Shown: positions 1-12,560 of the stretch, one piece after another
Layout: every line of letters starts with the position of its first letter
Position numbering within the stretch: the stretch's first letter is position 1
Assembly (NCBI GenBank): GCA_050084515.1
Contig: CM114275.1
Coordinates: 24,676,001 to 24,740,000, forward strand
Reading direction: 5' to 3'
Length of the DNA: 64,000 nucleotides
Origin: Blasia pusilla
Lineage: Eukaryota; Marchantiophyta; Marchantiopsida; Blasiales
Notes under the pieces: model-generated
The model's input: the letters and a program-made list of their open reading frames with translations, nothing else
What the model was told of the DNA's origin: nothing
The model's database searches: none
Made by a program: the position numbers and the translations under genes

Positions 1-815
1 GAGAGGGTGGATTTGATAGGTCTTGAAATTGTTGAAAATCCTTTGGCCAAGAAAACCTATTGAAAGAGAGTGGAATTGAGGGGAAGAGAGACTATGAGTA
101 GGCTCCCCAAAGATATTAGTAAGTAGTTATGTGGTTCTTGTAAGGGATCAACAACGTTCAACATTTGATTTCTAATATAGATCATGATAGATCTCCGAGT
201 TGATCTCAAGAAGATCTAATTTTTAATGTTAACTAGGACCGCCTAAGTCTTTACAAGCTATATAGTCAATTTGACTTTTTGGTATTCTATATTCCTATCA
301 TGACATATTTTGAACTTCCCTTTAGGCTACCAAGCTTGTCATACATTTGAACTCTTAATCCTCGTCTCTAGATAGAACTCTGTAGCCAAAGCCTATCCTA
401 GAGTTGAGAAGTTGCTTAAGAGTCAAACTTGAGCCGTTTGGATCTATTTCCTTTTGAGGTTTGTTTGGAGCATCAAGGTCTTGATCAAATCCAAAGGCTT
501 CACAAGGACCAAGTAGTATCCATAATCCAACAAGTTCAAATTTTTTCATGAGTTTGAACTAATTTAAGGGTTTTACTCTAGAGTTATATCTCCAAGTCTT
601 AAACAAAACTCTTGTAAGGGACTTCAAGGATTTGATTTTAAAATGCATTATGGTGTGTCATCTCCAGGTTTGATAGAATACTCCTTGACATGTCAAGGAA
701 TATTCAAGAAGTTCTAGATTCTTCTTAAAGCCTTATTCTCCTATGATGCTTAACTTAAGACTGAATATTGATCCAGTTTTCAAGTTGATCCACCACACTC
801 CGCACTCATTGGAAT
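1..815. other. AT-rich DNA without recognised gene
   Basis: No reading frame longer than about 65 codons and no recognisable domain on either strand. The stretch abuts the minus-strand solo LTR at 816 and may be older repeat DNA or intergenic sequence. Confidence 0.5.
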
Positions 816-1830
816 TTTTGCGACCCTCGTAACCAAATGAACACCAAACAAACACCAAGCGCAATATCATAATTTTAGTGGGCTCACGCTACGATGATTA
901 CGCTTTGGAGAGGTCCCTTGGAAAAGTCCAAGAGACGAAATGTGCCATAGAGTTTATGCATTTCAAGGGTTTATGGTCGCAACCAGGAAACCTAGACCAA
1001 ACGTGAACCAAGACTTGAGAGAAGTTGAGTCTAGGAAGGTTGGTTGCCAAAGAGGTGAGAACAGATTTGGAACGTGACTAGCGTTTGGGGATTTTGACTG
1101 TGTTTCCGACAATAAGGTTTAGTTCCAAGATGTGTTTGGGACAAGTAAGATGGTGTTGGAAATCTTATGCCAAGACGATTACAACACACTAAAGATCTCA
1201 AAAACGTTCAAGCAAAGCTTTAAATAATTTCCGAAAATGACTCTAAGAGGAGTCAGGTTTAGGGCCAAATGAGGGGCCCGACTGTCTGTCCCTAAAGTTA
1301 GGGGGAGGGCGGAGATCCCCAAAATTACTAGTAAGGGGGAGTATCTCCAAGGATTCTTGGAACCCAAACCCCACTTTGAGCGCCAAACGGCATCTCAAGG
1401 GCAGAGAATGGAACGGGAGTTTGGCGTTGGAACTCGAAACCCAAACCTGATCCAAGGGAATGGATTTTGTAAGCCACACTTAGATTCCAACTTTTGACTC
1501 TGTTTTGTGAGTTGCAGTTAGGGACTCATTGGATGTCTATTGGAGTGTTCGGACCGCCAGGCGTGTAAACGTCGTTTAAGGTTCTTTAACCGACAAAAAA
1601 TTCTATCCCAAATCTTAAAAGACTTGACTGTGTTGTAAATCATGAAACTAGGAAGGTTGAGCTTCATGAGAGGCCGAGTCAAATACTCGGAAAGCTATAA
1701 CGTTGATTGACCAAGACTTGACTAACATTAGTGTGCGTTTGGGTGCAGATCACGATTGAGAGTGTGTCCTACTGAACACACGCTTTCGCAACACTAAAGA
1801 TTTACGTTCAAGGAGAGTAGGTGCACGAGA
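816..1830 (-). mobile_element. Diverged solo LTR, family X, minus orientation
   Basis: Read on the minus strand, this is a diverged copy of the LTR at 15978-16981. The bases at 1767-1830 are the reverse complement of that LTR's first 60 or so bases, with a few differences. The bases at 816-835 mirror its last 20 (GGTCATGAGGGTCGCGA type). Length is about 1 kb, as in the other copies. No internal gag or pol flanks it, so it is a solo LTR left by LTR-LTR recombination or an orphan of an eroded element. I see no clear target duplication. Confidence 0.75.
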
Positions 1831-3570
1831 GGATTGGCATATTATGGTGGTGAAATTTTTTTTGGGCTCTCTCATAGGTATTGGTACACTTGGAGATTTG
1901 ACTCATAGTGACTTTTTGATGAATTTGCAATATCATAGCCTTTTTCATCTGCTTCTTGCCTTGTGTTGATTTCTTAGTTGTCTTCTTAATCAGTATGAAG
2001 TTGTGAAGTAGTGATATCGATGTTTCTCCATGCAAATACAAGACAATGTTTTGGTGATAGGGAGGAATAATGATGTTGTTTCTTCAACCACAAGGGTTCA
2101 TTCAAAATAGTAGCATATCTTCTATATGAAGTACTAATGTTTGAATTTTGTGCATGCACATACACATGAGAGAATCTCCCCGGGGGAATAATCAATCTAC
2201 CTAACCAAAAGACTTGGAGTCCTAAATATGTGCAAGTTTAGGTTAGATAATATAAGAGCTAAATGTAGGAATGGATGGAAGTCTTGGCCGTTTGTGAAGC
2301 AAGAATGTTGAGCATGTAGCCATGTCACATATGTTAGACTCATTAATTTTGCTCAGAAATGCATAAAGGAAACACAAGAGCTATATTGTTTTCAATGTGC
2401 TCTATTGTGAAAATATTCTTGAGAGGAGCTATTATCAGCAAGCTACTCTCAAGAATGGCAAATACATGAGACCTCTTCTCTTACGGACCCTATTGTGGAA
2501 TGAGTAAAGATCTCATAAAAGTTCACCCTAGTCGTCTTCCTTGCTTTGTTTGCCTCCGTTTGCACGATGGGCTTGTGTCCTCACGTTTGTGAGAAATGAG
2601 TTAATCGGTTAAGTGGATTTTCTCTAAGAAGATTAAAAAATGCTTAGTCATGTGGAATACGAAAGACCAACCGCCAACCAACCTACCACATGTACACAAA
2701 TTGACTATACGCATTGAGCTCAAAGTAATGCTGACTATCTAAGTCCTAAAATTTTTAGGGCCCCTACAAGTTTTTTGTTTAATCCTCTCCAATCCACGTT
2801 TCCTACACATGTTCTATAATTATTTTATCCCCACCCCTCTCAAATGGCCGCATACTGGTTTTAAAATGAAAGAAATATCTTTCAAAAAATATTCCCGCTT
2901 CGTGTATGCCATGTGTGAGTCACGAAAAGCCTATTGACTCCACGTTTCAAGTAGAGGGGGTGTTGAAGTTGGGGAGGCCATCCATAGATGGCATCTACTG
3001 GCCCACAAAGGTCAGTTGCCAAATCTACTCTTGTACGAGTGTACGCTAGTATGCTACTCTACCTGAACGGTAGGAGGATTTTCCTCGTGATGATGGAAAG
3101 GTGTAACCGACGATGCTAATCCATGAGAATTAGAGCTGAAACGGTACAGGAGCCTGCGCTGAATTCCAAGGCGTAAATGATGACGAATTGAAAAGTACTC
3201 CAAGCAGATGCGCGCAGACAATCTACAGGGATTTATCACAAATGCTTTGCAGGCTCTGCTGCAACAGAGTTTTGGAAAACCTTTGTAGACCACGCCTTGA
3301 AAGAATCACTAATCAGAAGAACCCTGCAGAGGATCAACATTAATACCTGCAGATTCCAAAGATTCGAAACAGATTTTTGACGAGAGTCTCATCCGATTGA
3401 CCAGAAAAAAGGCGAAGATGCACTTCGATAAAAACGAGTGATGGAAAATCCATCGGAAGTACAAAAGAGGGGGACTCAAAGAGTCAAAACCTGAAGGCCA
3501 CAACAGGACCAGAAAAGGAAGAAGGGGCATTCCCCCCCTAATTGAAACTCACCAACAGCGCAGAGACAAT
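1831..3570. other. Gene-free stretch, degenerate
   Basis: Only short scattered reading frames. Nothing is recognisable between the solo LTR and the end of the minus-strand non-LTR retrotransposon. The part from 3050 to 3540 is open in short minus-strand frames and could be the 3' tail or flank of that element. Confidence 0.4.
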
Positions 3571-3571
3571 A

Positions 3572-6562
3572 TCAAGCAACAACAAGAGAGCTATGACTAC
3601 TACTAAGTGGGCCTCTAGCGCTGGCGTCTCCCGGCTGAGCTGAGCCGCAAAATCCCATTAGCTGGGCACGCTGCAACGCTATGGAGACCCGCCGCCTGTC
3701 TGTCTGAATCGCAGTTGCTAAGGACAACCCATTTCTCGAGTGGAGATGATGGGCGCGATCCGTGAAGGAACAGTCGAACCTCTCCCCCATAGCCCCATAC
3801 ATCTCTATGGCCAGGGGGATGAAGATGTGTCCCTCGTGTAGTCGACTGTAGATATGTGTCTTCTTCGCCGCCGCCGCCGCCGCTCCTTGTAGCATTCACC
3901 CTTGGGACACCACTTGGGCTCGCACTGCCTCCCGCGTAGGATCTGTGACTACCACGTCCGCCACAACCACCACGACCTCACGTGTCATGTAGAGATCGGC
4001 ACGAATGAGGGAATCCCGCATTGAGTAGTGCCTCTCTCTGCACATGGAAGCCACTCTCCCGAGCAATCTGAACATGATATCCCGCAAGACTTTGCATCGT
4101 GAGTGGCTATCCTCTCACCCCCAATCGACAGCGTGCCAAATGCACACCAAGTGGATCCAGGCTCCAGCGATACTCGTAGTGTGTCGAACCAACCACCGAT
4201 GGTTGGGGGAGGCCCAAGCAACACCGCATCGCTGTGGTATAGGTAAGTGGTGCGATACGGAAAGCCTGGAGAAGGGGGCGCCTATCCATGAGCTGCCCCC
4301 TTTCCGAGCAAGAGCGAATACCGGGCCCTAACCTCCATGGGGATATTCCGTCGGACATAGTGCCTCTAAAATGCCTCAAAGTGGGCTTCCATCAAGGAAG
4401 ATTGGAGCCCAGGCCCGACCGGAGGTAACTAAGGAGGAGAAAGTGGGAGAACGGCTCGGGCCTCAACTCGAAGGGAATCTCTACAAGTGTGAGTGAAGAT
4501 CGAAGTGGGAAAGAGCCATCCTCGACTGGGAGGCGTAGTGTAGAAGGAGCGGTCTATCTCTAACCAAAAATCGGGAGCAAAGGAGGGGTGCCACTGCGTG
4601 GCCCAACTCCCTAAAAAAGCGGAGGGCGCCACTAACTCGGTCGAGAGAAGACCTACTCCACTAAAAGAAATCGGCCAAGAGGCCTGTCACGAGCTAACTC
4701 CCCATGGGGCACTCTAAGGAGCCGGGTCCTAGAAGATCCCCAAACACTGCATGAGCTTCCTATCAAAGGATCTATATAGGGAAGAAAGGTGACTAGATGT
4801 CCAGGCAGGTTCTAGTGAGGTAACCAGGTCTACGAGCAAAACAAGAAGAGAGAATGCCAAGCGCGACTTGAGGGTCACCAATCCTCGTAAGATCATCAAC
4901 GTGGAGAAGATCCTCGGTAAGAGCCGCCACGAAAGTCGATACAAAGTCCTGGCTCCCGAGCGGTACTCCCAAGACTCGAAGCCTCCGACAGTCGCAAGAA
5001 GCCATCGGGTAAATGTAGATCATCACGTAGGCCTGATGGAGACCAAGCCTTGCACTTCCCCACCTTCACCGCCAGCCGACACGTGCCAATTGTGCTAAAA
5101 AGTGCTCGAATGCGGGGACAACCAGATCTCCGGGACCAACAATATGAGTATCATCGCCAACGAAGGGAACATGCAACCCGGAAAGCCTCCACCGTAGAAA
5201 GAACCGCTCGGTAATGAGCCACAAAGACAAACAACGCGCCACCCGGAGGGTCCCGACGAGTCCCGTGTGAGCAGACTCCAAGACCGTGACCTCCTCCTCG
5301 AATCGACCATGGTGGAAATAGAGGGCCAAAGGGGCCCCATAGAAAGCTGCACAAAGGGAATGAGGCTCGCCATGGGGCCACCCGTCCCTCAACTCTGTGA
5401 ATATAGTAGCCCGAGATACTAAGTTGAAGGCGTTCTCCACGCCCACTTGGAGAACCACCCACTGGATGTAGATCTAGACAAGCCCTCAAACCTAAGGCAA
5501 CCATCTCACATCCGGCCGGGGCGTGGCAACTCAAAGCGATGCGGACTCGGATGTATTTCGAAAGCTCACGGAATTGCAAAGCGAGAGTACGACTCACCAA
5601 CCGCAAGAGCACCTCACCTATGGCAATCGGACGGATACCACCACCCTCCTTTGACAACGCCAAAGGTCGCCCCGCCCCTAATACTTGGGCCTTTCTTTGT
5701 TGGCACTCTCCCCGAGCTAGGTGAGAGGCAACTGAAGCAACTCGGAGAACCGCTAGCGGTGTCCTCGGAAGGAAAGCAATCACGAAGGTGTTCGTACATC
5801 ATACCAAACAAACCTCCGCCGCAATCCTTGAGAACGCCCGAGTGCCCGTGCAAAGAGGGACGGGTCAAGGCATATAGCCGTGTGCAGGTGGAAGTCACGT
5901 GCAAAAGCTGGAATGTCAACCGCTAGACGAGGATGTAGCCTCCGGAGGGCATCGATGGTAACAACTGAAGGAGCCATGTCCATCGGGCGAAGAGCACACG
6001 CGTACTCGCGAGTACTCATAGGCTCGCCCGATGTCCTACATCATCGCAACTTTGCGCTCCAGGATCGTCCGCCCGGAAACCAGGTGAACTACTACCTCTG
6101 GCGAATGCCACAAACTCACTCTGCAGAGACTCCCAATCACCTCCTCGAAAGCGTCTCGGACGTGCTATAACCTCTCTATGACCGGCCTTCCCTCCCGAGT
6201 GTAACGAAGACACCATCGTGGAAGGAGAAGTAGTAGGTACCAAGAGAGCTCATCCATAGGATCAAGGGCGATCCTAGCGAGGGAAGGAGGAATGCGTGGC
6301 GGAGGTCGTCCCGAATAGCATGGGGGATCCTGAAACAACCTCGGGCAGGGGAAAACGGGTCTCGAAGAGACCTATAATCTTTACCCTGGTGGGACCTCAA
6401 CCACTCCCATGCCTTAGGAGGGGGCGATGATGCGGGAAGCACCGGAGAGCATCCATGGTGGATGGGAGGGACCACCCATCCAAATCTATCAAAGTCGGGA
6501 TGTTTAGCCGCTAAGTGGTTCCGAATTCTGAACGAGTGAAGAGTTCGGGACAACATGGGCAT
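3572..6562 (-). pseudogene. Decayed non-LTR retrotransposon ORF (C2H2 finger, RT, C-terminal nuclease-like domain)
   Basis: Pieces of one long minus-strand ORF lie in order but in shifting frames. At 6490-6560 there is a C2H2-type finger (CPCC, then HLAAKHP), split by a frameshift. At 5600-5700 the start of a reverse transcriptase reads GGGIRPIAIGEVLLRL. At 5400-5458 comes VENAFNLVSR, and at 5150-5158 the catalytic box GDDTHIVG (usual form ADD). At 4940-4980 RVLGVPLGS marks the thumb region. At 3932-3961 RADLYMT...ADVVVTDPTR, and at 3794-3826 FIPLAIEMYG, form a conserved C-terminal block. N-terminal zinc fingers, central RT and a C-terminal D-rich block without an upstream APE nuclease resemble R2/Hero-type LINEs with a restriction-like endonuclease. 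Family and RT identity are strong; the nuclease assignment is inference. Many stops and frameshifts mean the copy is dead. Confidence 0.75.
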
Positions 6563-7140
6563 TTAGTATCCGACTAGACGACCCACGGGTCCCCCCACAC
6601 GGGAGCCGACGCTGGTCGAGGCATGGATGCAACTCACCAAGAAGAGGACATGGCCCCTCCAATAAAATCGTGCGACAATCCCCGTCAATACTTGGTCCTA
6701 TCATCCCCATTCGAACAGCGGTCCTAGCAAACCACTCTCTTCCGCCCACGGTAATACTCCCTCTAACATAAACTCTCACCTACCGACATCACCTAGGACT
6801 TCTAGTCCCAACCCCCTCCCAAAAATAAACTCATGAATACGTAGAGTTGCTAAGAGTGTGAAAAGATCATGGGCCCTTCAAGATAAAATAGATGAGAAGA
6901 AAAGTGTATGTACGGGAGGGGTAACAAATACAAACGTGAATCGAACCAAAATGAGAAGCACATACGACAAATACGACAAATAAGAAAGGACTTGGGAAAG
7001 GAGGGGAAGGGTGGGTGAATAGAGGACGTTACCTTGGGAAATTTCTCCAAACGACAATAAGCTAAGTCCTAATATTCACATTTGGAACCCTAATATGAAC
7101 CGAATTCTAAAAAGATGAATAAAAATAAAAATACTTCACG
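6563..7140. other. 5' flank of the LINE remnant, no gene seen
   Basis: The minus-strand frame at 6504-6779 overlaps the zinc-finger start and may be more of the LINE N-terminus, but I recognise no domain in it. From 6780 to 7140 there is only short purine-rich DNA. Confidence 0.35.
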
Positions 7141-9310
7141 CCATGCAGCAAGGTCCGGATCAAAACGAAGCTCTCGCCATGCTCTCCGTTTCGACATGTA
7201 GCACGTCTCTTTTCATCCCCTACGCCCTCCATCCTTCCTCCCGCCGTCCCCGTCCATGCCTCCCGCCGTCCCCGCCCAAAATCGCTGCCTTCACTTTTGA
7301 GCACTTTCAGTTTCACTTCCAGAAAGAGAGCCTGCCTTATTCGGATTCCGGAAAGTGCTGACATAGCTTGTGTGACCTTCAAGTAAGAAACATGCAAGGC
7401 GGCGATCCTGCTCGAATGACTGTCAAGCAAGCAATAGTAGTGCGGCACCCTCGGTGTTTCTTTATGCCCCGCACTGAAACTCTATTTTATTCTCAAGCAA
7501 CTCTCGCGCTCGCGCACAATGATTACTGATCCTTTATACCGGTGAGAACCTTCAGTTCTCATGATATTTCAACGTTGATTGATTCGAACCGGACCGTACT
7601 CGCACTATTGCTGTGCGTACCAAGTTCGTCAGAGCGAAGGCTACTGCAGAACACAGGGACTGCGGGGGGTTGGTGCACAGAGGTTCTAAACTTTATGACG
7701 ATTGTGACTTTGACCGACGTGCCTGTGGCCTGTAGTGCGCTGCCTTGGTGCAGTCAGTGCGTAGCGCACGCTGCGCACCGTCTGCCTTGTGTCCCAGTCC
7801 TGCCAATTTCCGCGAAGAATGTCATGCCTTCTCCTGGTAGATACACCAATTAGGAAAATAAAATCATTTCATTGCCTGACACACGAAGAATTGGTTGCCT
7901 GTTTCCCATTCCCGTGAGCACGCGACGACGCATCACGATACGATCGTAGAGACTTTTGAAGAGTCCCAAAATTCCAAATTGCAAGCTCGAGATAAAACAG
8001 CGAAACTCCAAACTCCGCTTCGTTACGGGAATTCATGACTAACCTTAATGCTCCGCGCGCAAACTTAATCCCTCTTTATGAAATTTCATATAGTCGGTCC
8101 TTTTCTTTAAGAGCATGTCTACTGAACGTCGACTCCGTCCAGTTGCTCCAATGTTAACAGGCGACCTGGCCTGAAGTACTTACTTTCCAGCGTTCCTCTG
8201 TGTCCTCAACTGCAAAAGAGGAATTCTTCCACAAGAAAACCGCCTCCTACAATTCATGTGGACTCCATTCCTCTTCCCCGACTAGTCGTACGGAAACCTG
8301 GATGGTTCGTCGAGACTGGAATTGATAAATGCCGCAAGATTCATCCTCGTTCCCGGCCAGTACTCTCGACGACGATATCCTTTTCGTATCGAGAATTCAG
8401 CCTATTACAGAGGCAGAAGTTTCGACCACAATTTCCATTCCCTCTTCTCCATCCACACGGATGATGTGGATGACTTTCTACGCAGGCGTGATTCAGGAAC
8501 ACGACTCATTGACACCACCAAACGACTCCACTCACGATATTGATCGCAGATCGGAATTCATCCCCCGCGCCAGTTGCGACCAAAAACATCTCACAGCGAC
8601 GCACACCCGGCACGGTCCTCTCCACAAGCTCGGACGCCTCCTCTTTCGAATCTGCCGTAGACATCATCAATCCGCCCACGGTTTTGCTGCATCGCAACTC
8701 CATAGCGCTGCTCCCCTCCCCTCCCTCACCCACCTCACCTCATCTCGTTTCATCACATCTCATCTCGAGGAACGAATTGATCGGCCCCTGCTCTCACTGC
8801 ATTTCATTTCCTTCCATTTCCTTTCGTTTGGTTTGGTCTCCTCCCATTTCATTGCAGCTTTACCGCATGACACACCTCCTCCCAGTCAGCGGGTGACTCG
8901 CGCGAGTACGGGCGGAGCGCTTTCGGATTATTATTTATTTATTTATTTGTTTATTTATTTACGTGTATGCGTTTACCGTCCGTCCCGCTGCCTCAGCTGC
9001 CTATGTTTTGGTTTTTTCTTTCTTTCTGGGCTTTTTCTTGCGGTGAGAAAGGGCACAAAGGCTGCTCCAGCTGTCATGCTGCGTGTACGCAAGGCATTGG
9101 TGGCCGGATTTGTCGGAGTTGTGGTTTTTCCCGGTTTTATTTATCTATTTTGTTGTTTCATTATTATTTTCGACTCTGGTGTGGGACGTTGAGGCTTGTT
9201 CAACGCGATTCTTTACTATTTTTATTATTATTATTATTTATTATTTGATTAGTCCATAGTGCTTTGCCCTTCGCGTCCGTTTAGATTTTTTTGCTATAGT
9301 GCTTTGTTTG
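7141..9310. other. GC-richer pyrimidine-rich island, no recognised gene
   Basis: Base composition changes from the surrounding AT-rich repeats to CT-rich DNA with many CpG sites. A plus-strand frame is open from 8329 to 9192 (287 codons). Its product is Ser/His/Phe-rich with low-complexity stretches coming from simple TCATCTC- and TTTA-type DNA, so I do not believe it codes. The stretch resembles a promoter or long 5' leader. It could serve a non-coding RNA or an untranslated exon. Confidence 0.35.
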
Positions 9311-10480
9311 TCCTTTCATTCCATTTAGTTTTAGATTAGTTTTACTTCTTTGTCCGTAATGGCTTTTTCAATCCTTTCCAATCACTTGCACTACAAACAA
9401 ACATGGAAGATGAGGTCGTTATGTGCCTTTTCCCTACCTTGGCCCACATAATTTACTTCCAAATAGTAAGGGATGGAAACTATTTAGGGGGAATGATTTA
9501 CTTGGTGAATCTCCAAAGTAAAACCGTCCAATTTTAAAAAGGTTTGTGAATACACATGGATAATCATTACAAATGAACAACAATCAACACATATCTAAGA
9601 TCCATCTATCCAATCAATTTAACGCGCGATGAATCCTATCCTCCAATTCCTTCTCATGAAATTAATTTTTTATATATATTCTTATTCTTGAAGGGCAGTA
9701 CCTTCAAATGTTTGAGCACTACATGCATTCACTCCCACATATGGCTAACATATATTACACTTACATGTTATGCTTTCCAAAAAAAAAATACGAGTAAAAA
9801 ATACCACAAAGATAAACAAATGTGTGATCTCAATATCAATTTTTAACCCACTCTTAACTCAAGAGACTTGATGCTCCATAAACTTAGTCTTGTTGTAATC
9901 ATGAATCCCATTATCAAGGTTTAATGTCTAAAAAGAGCTCCAAATTAGCCTTCTAAAGGATATACTATGCTTGAGCACTCCATGGTACCAATCCAAACAC
10001 ATGCCACTTTCAACCCAAAGGACATTATTTACTTTCCATCAACTATCTCTACACACGATTCTCTATTAAGATAGTAGATTCATGGCCAACAAGGAAAGGC
10101 CATTCACATGACATCAATCTCTCTCTTACCATCCTTCTTAAACCTTTCAAGCTCAAGTGGAACCACAACATGCATGAGACACAATAATGTGTCCCCCCCA
10201 ACACGCAAGGGAAGGGTGACTTATACACACATGTCACCTTAAAGATCTGATGTCACAATGGCCTTCTATATTAAGTCCTACCAAGGATCCTTCTAAGCCT
10301 TCGTATAATCCTATTTGCCCCCTTATAATCATGACATATATGAAAAATAATTTTGGGTTTTGATTGGTCCTTATAATAAATGGTAAATAGATCAAGCCCG
10401 TAGGATCCAAAGGGTCAAAAGGCTAAAAAACACTTTACAAGTAATACATTGACTCGAAAAAAGACCCTAAGGGCCTTCTC
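9311..10480. other. AT-rich intergenic or decayed repeat DNA
   Basis: Frames are short and no domain is recognisable. Poly-A and poly-T runs, for example near 9780, are common. Nothing supports a gene. Confidence 0.4.
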
Positions 10481-11023
10481 CTATTTAATGCCTGAAGCTT
10501 TTGAGCGATGAATAATGATATCTGTAATATAACAACCTAAATGATAAGGCACAAGTTGTAGTAAAGAATAAAAATTCTCCACATTTATTTTATGAGCTAG
10601 TCTAATCTCTTCATACCTTGGATATGTAACAAAAAAATGCTCTTCATCCTCAATAGGATTAACATGAAGTTGATAATATTCCAAATTTTTTTCTCGCGCT
10701 CCTCCAAATAATGTTGATAAATTGCTTCTGTAGATGGTGGCGGAGTGCCATCCCCAATCTCGTTCCGCCACATTCCACTTTAAAGACCAAGTCACCATAT
10801 CCGCAATCCATCCCAGGGAACGTGTGGCCCGCAAAGCTTGATGAGGGAGACAAGAAATATCAAAAGATCTCACCCTTGCGATATAAGTGATGGTCAAGTA
10901 GAAAGCTTCAGCTTCTAGAGGAAGACAATATGTTTCCGCAAAAAAATAGCATAAGGAGTTTGGTTTCTTACACCCAATTCTTCTTGTAGAAAGATCTTTT
11001 GCACCCTCTCCACGCCCTCCCAA
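10481..11023 (-). pseudogene. Possible C-terminal fragment of a LINE ORF2 (zf-RVT-like)
   Basis: An open minus-strand frame of 180 codons contains NPIEDEEHFFVTYPRYEEIR near residues 120-140. This resembles the block after reverse transcriptase in many LINEs, where the usual form is a Cys/His-rich EDE-HFL-CP-Y stretch. Here Cys appears replaced by Tyr. No RT core is adjacent, so at most this is a truncated tail. A random open frame in old repeat DNA cannot be excluded. Confidence 0.35.
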
Positions 11024-12466
11024 CGTGTCTTCTTACAACTAGGGCTCCAAACTTGGATCCCATATTAGACCACAGGCAGCACTAAGTTTTCCAAAGAATC
11101 TTGTCATATTAATTAATAAGTATAATCTTAATCACTAGTATATTAGTATTCATGAATATCACTTAGCACCCCCAAGTTAACAACATATAAGAATAAATAA
11201 AACTCTCCTTAGCAATCTTGTATAGGTTAAGAATGACTATTTTTGTATTAGAAATTAAAAGTCCATGCAATACACTAAAAAAGAAAATATAGCAATGAAA
11301 ATTTCTAAAAATATGAAATCCCAAAAATGGCATAAATTCTAGCAATCTTTTTCACTAGATACTATTGGTAGATATATGTGATACAATAGTTTAGGAGAAA
11401 CATTTCCGAGAAATAATTTCTAGGGATGGGAAATTTCTTTGGAAATATATGGAAAGATATTTTAAAAAAAATTGAGGTCACTCTTCTGGAAATAGAAATT
11501 TTACCCCAAAAAAATTGGAATAAAAAATATGACATGAGAAAATTTAAGAGAGGAGATTTCTAGCTGAAATTTTTTCAGCTTGACAAAGGAATTCTCACTT
11601 GAAAGACTTTTGGCTGAAAATTTCTTACAAAAGTTACATATTTGACCTGAAAATATTGTATGCTTCCAAGAAAAATCAAAAAATCAAAAGCTACGATGTG
11701 TGATGTATACATGTCAAAATTCTCAGATTTTGCAGATCAAATGCTGACACAAACAAAAGTATAATGATAAAGAAACTGGATATCATTGACATGGACGGAC
11801 TATTAATATTTTCCTTTATTTTGGGGATGATACCACATTAGAATTTGGTTTAAGTCCCAAATGTAACTATACTTTCTTTCTTGTCTTTTTCACATATCAA
11901 TTTTTCTCAATGTCATTTCTTTCTTTTGCTCTCTATGTTGTTAAGTTTGATTACTTCTTACTCTATTTCTATCACAAATTATCCTAATCTTCTAGCTACT
12001 TTTACCAAAATGATGAATTTTTGGGCATCCTCCAAACTTTTACTCACTTGACACATTGTGAACGTCGTTGGAGCTTGCATTTCTTGGGGGTACACCTTGC
12101 ATGTTTTCTAGGTTAGGATGAGAGGATAGACACTCTGTGATATAATGCGAGAAATAATGCTCTAGGGATATTTATTGAGATAGTTTTCTCCATGGGAGAA
12201 GAGAGCAACACAAGGGTCTCTGATTAAGGTTTACATAAATATACGAAAGAAGGTTGGTATGTTGGTGGTCAATGTGATAGTTACATATCCTACTTGAAAT
12301 AATACATGGTGGCATAAGGGAGATTGGTACAAGAAGTTATGGAATAGAAAAAGTGCTAGGAAAGAAAATAAAAATTTTATACTTATTTCTATAATTAAAG
12401 GATTTGTTCGTTCTTTTCAACAATACTACTTTTTGGAAAGTTGCATAGCTACATCCTCCACTTGTG

Positions 12467-12560
<94 letters not shown>

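Noticed and set aside
5447-5926. Plus-strand ORF of 159 codons opposite the LINE
   Set aside because: It is the antisense shadow of the minus-strand reverse transcriptase region and has no domain of its own.
8329-9192. 287-codon plus-strand open frame as a protein gene
   Set aside because: The product is dominated by low-complexity Ser, His and Phe stretches produced by simple TCATCTC and TTTA repeats, has no recognisable domain, and overlaps equally long frames in other phases.
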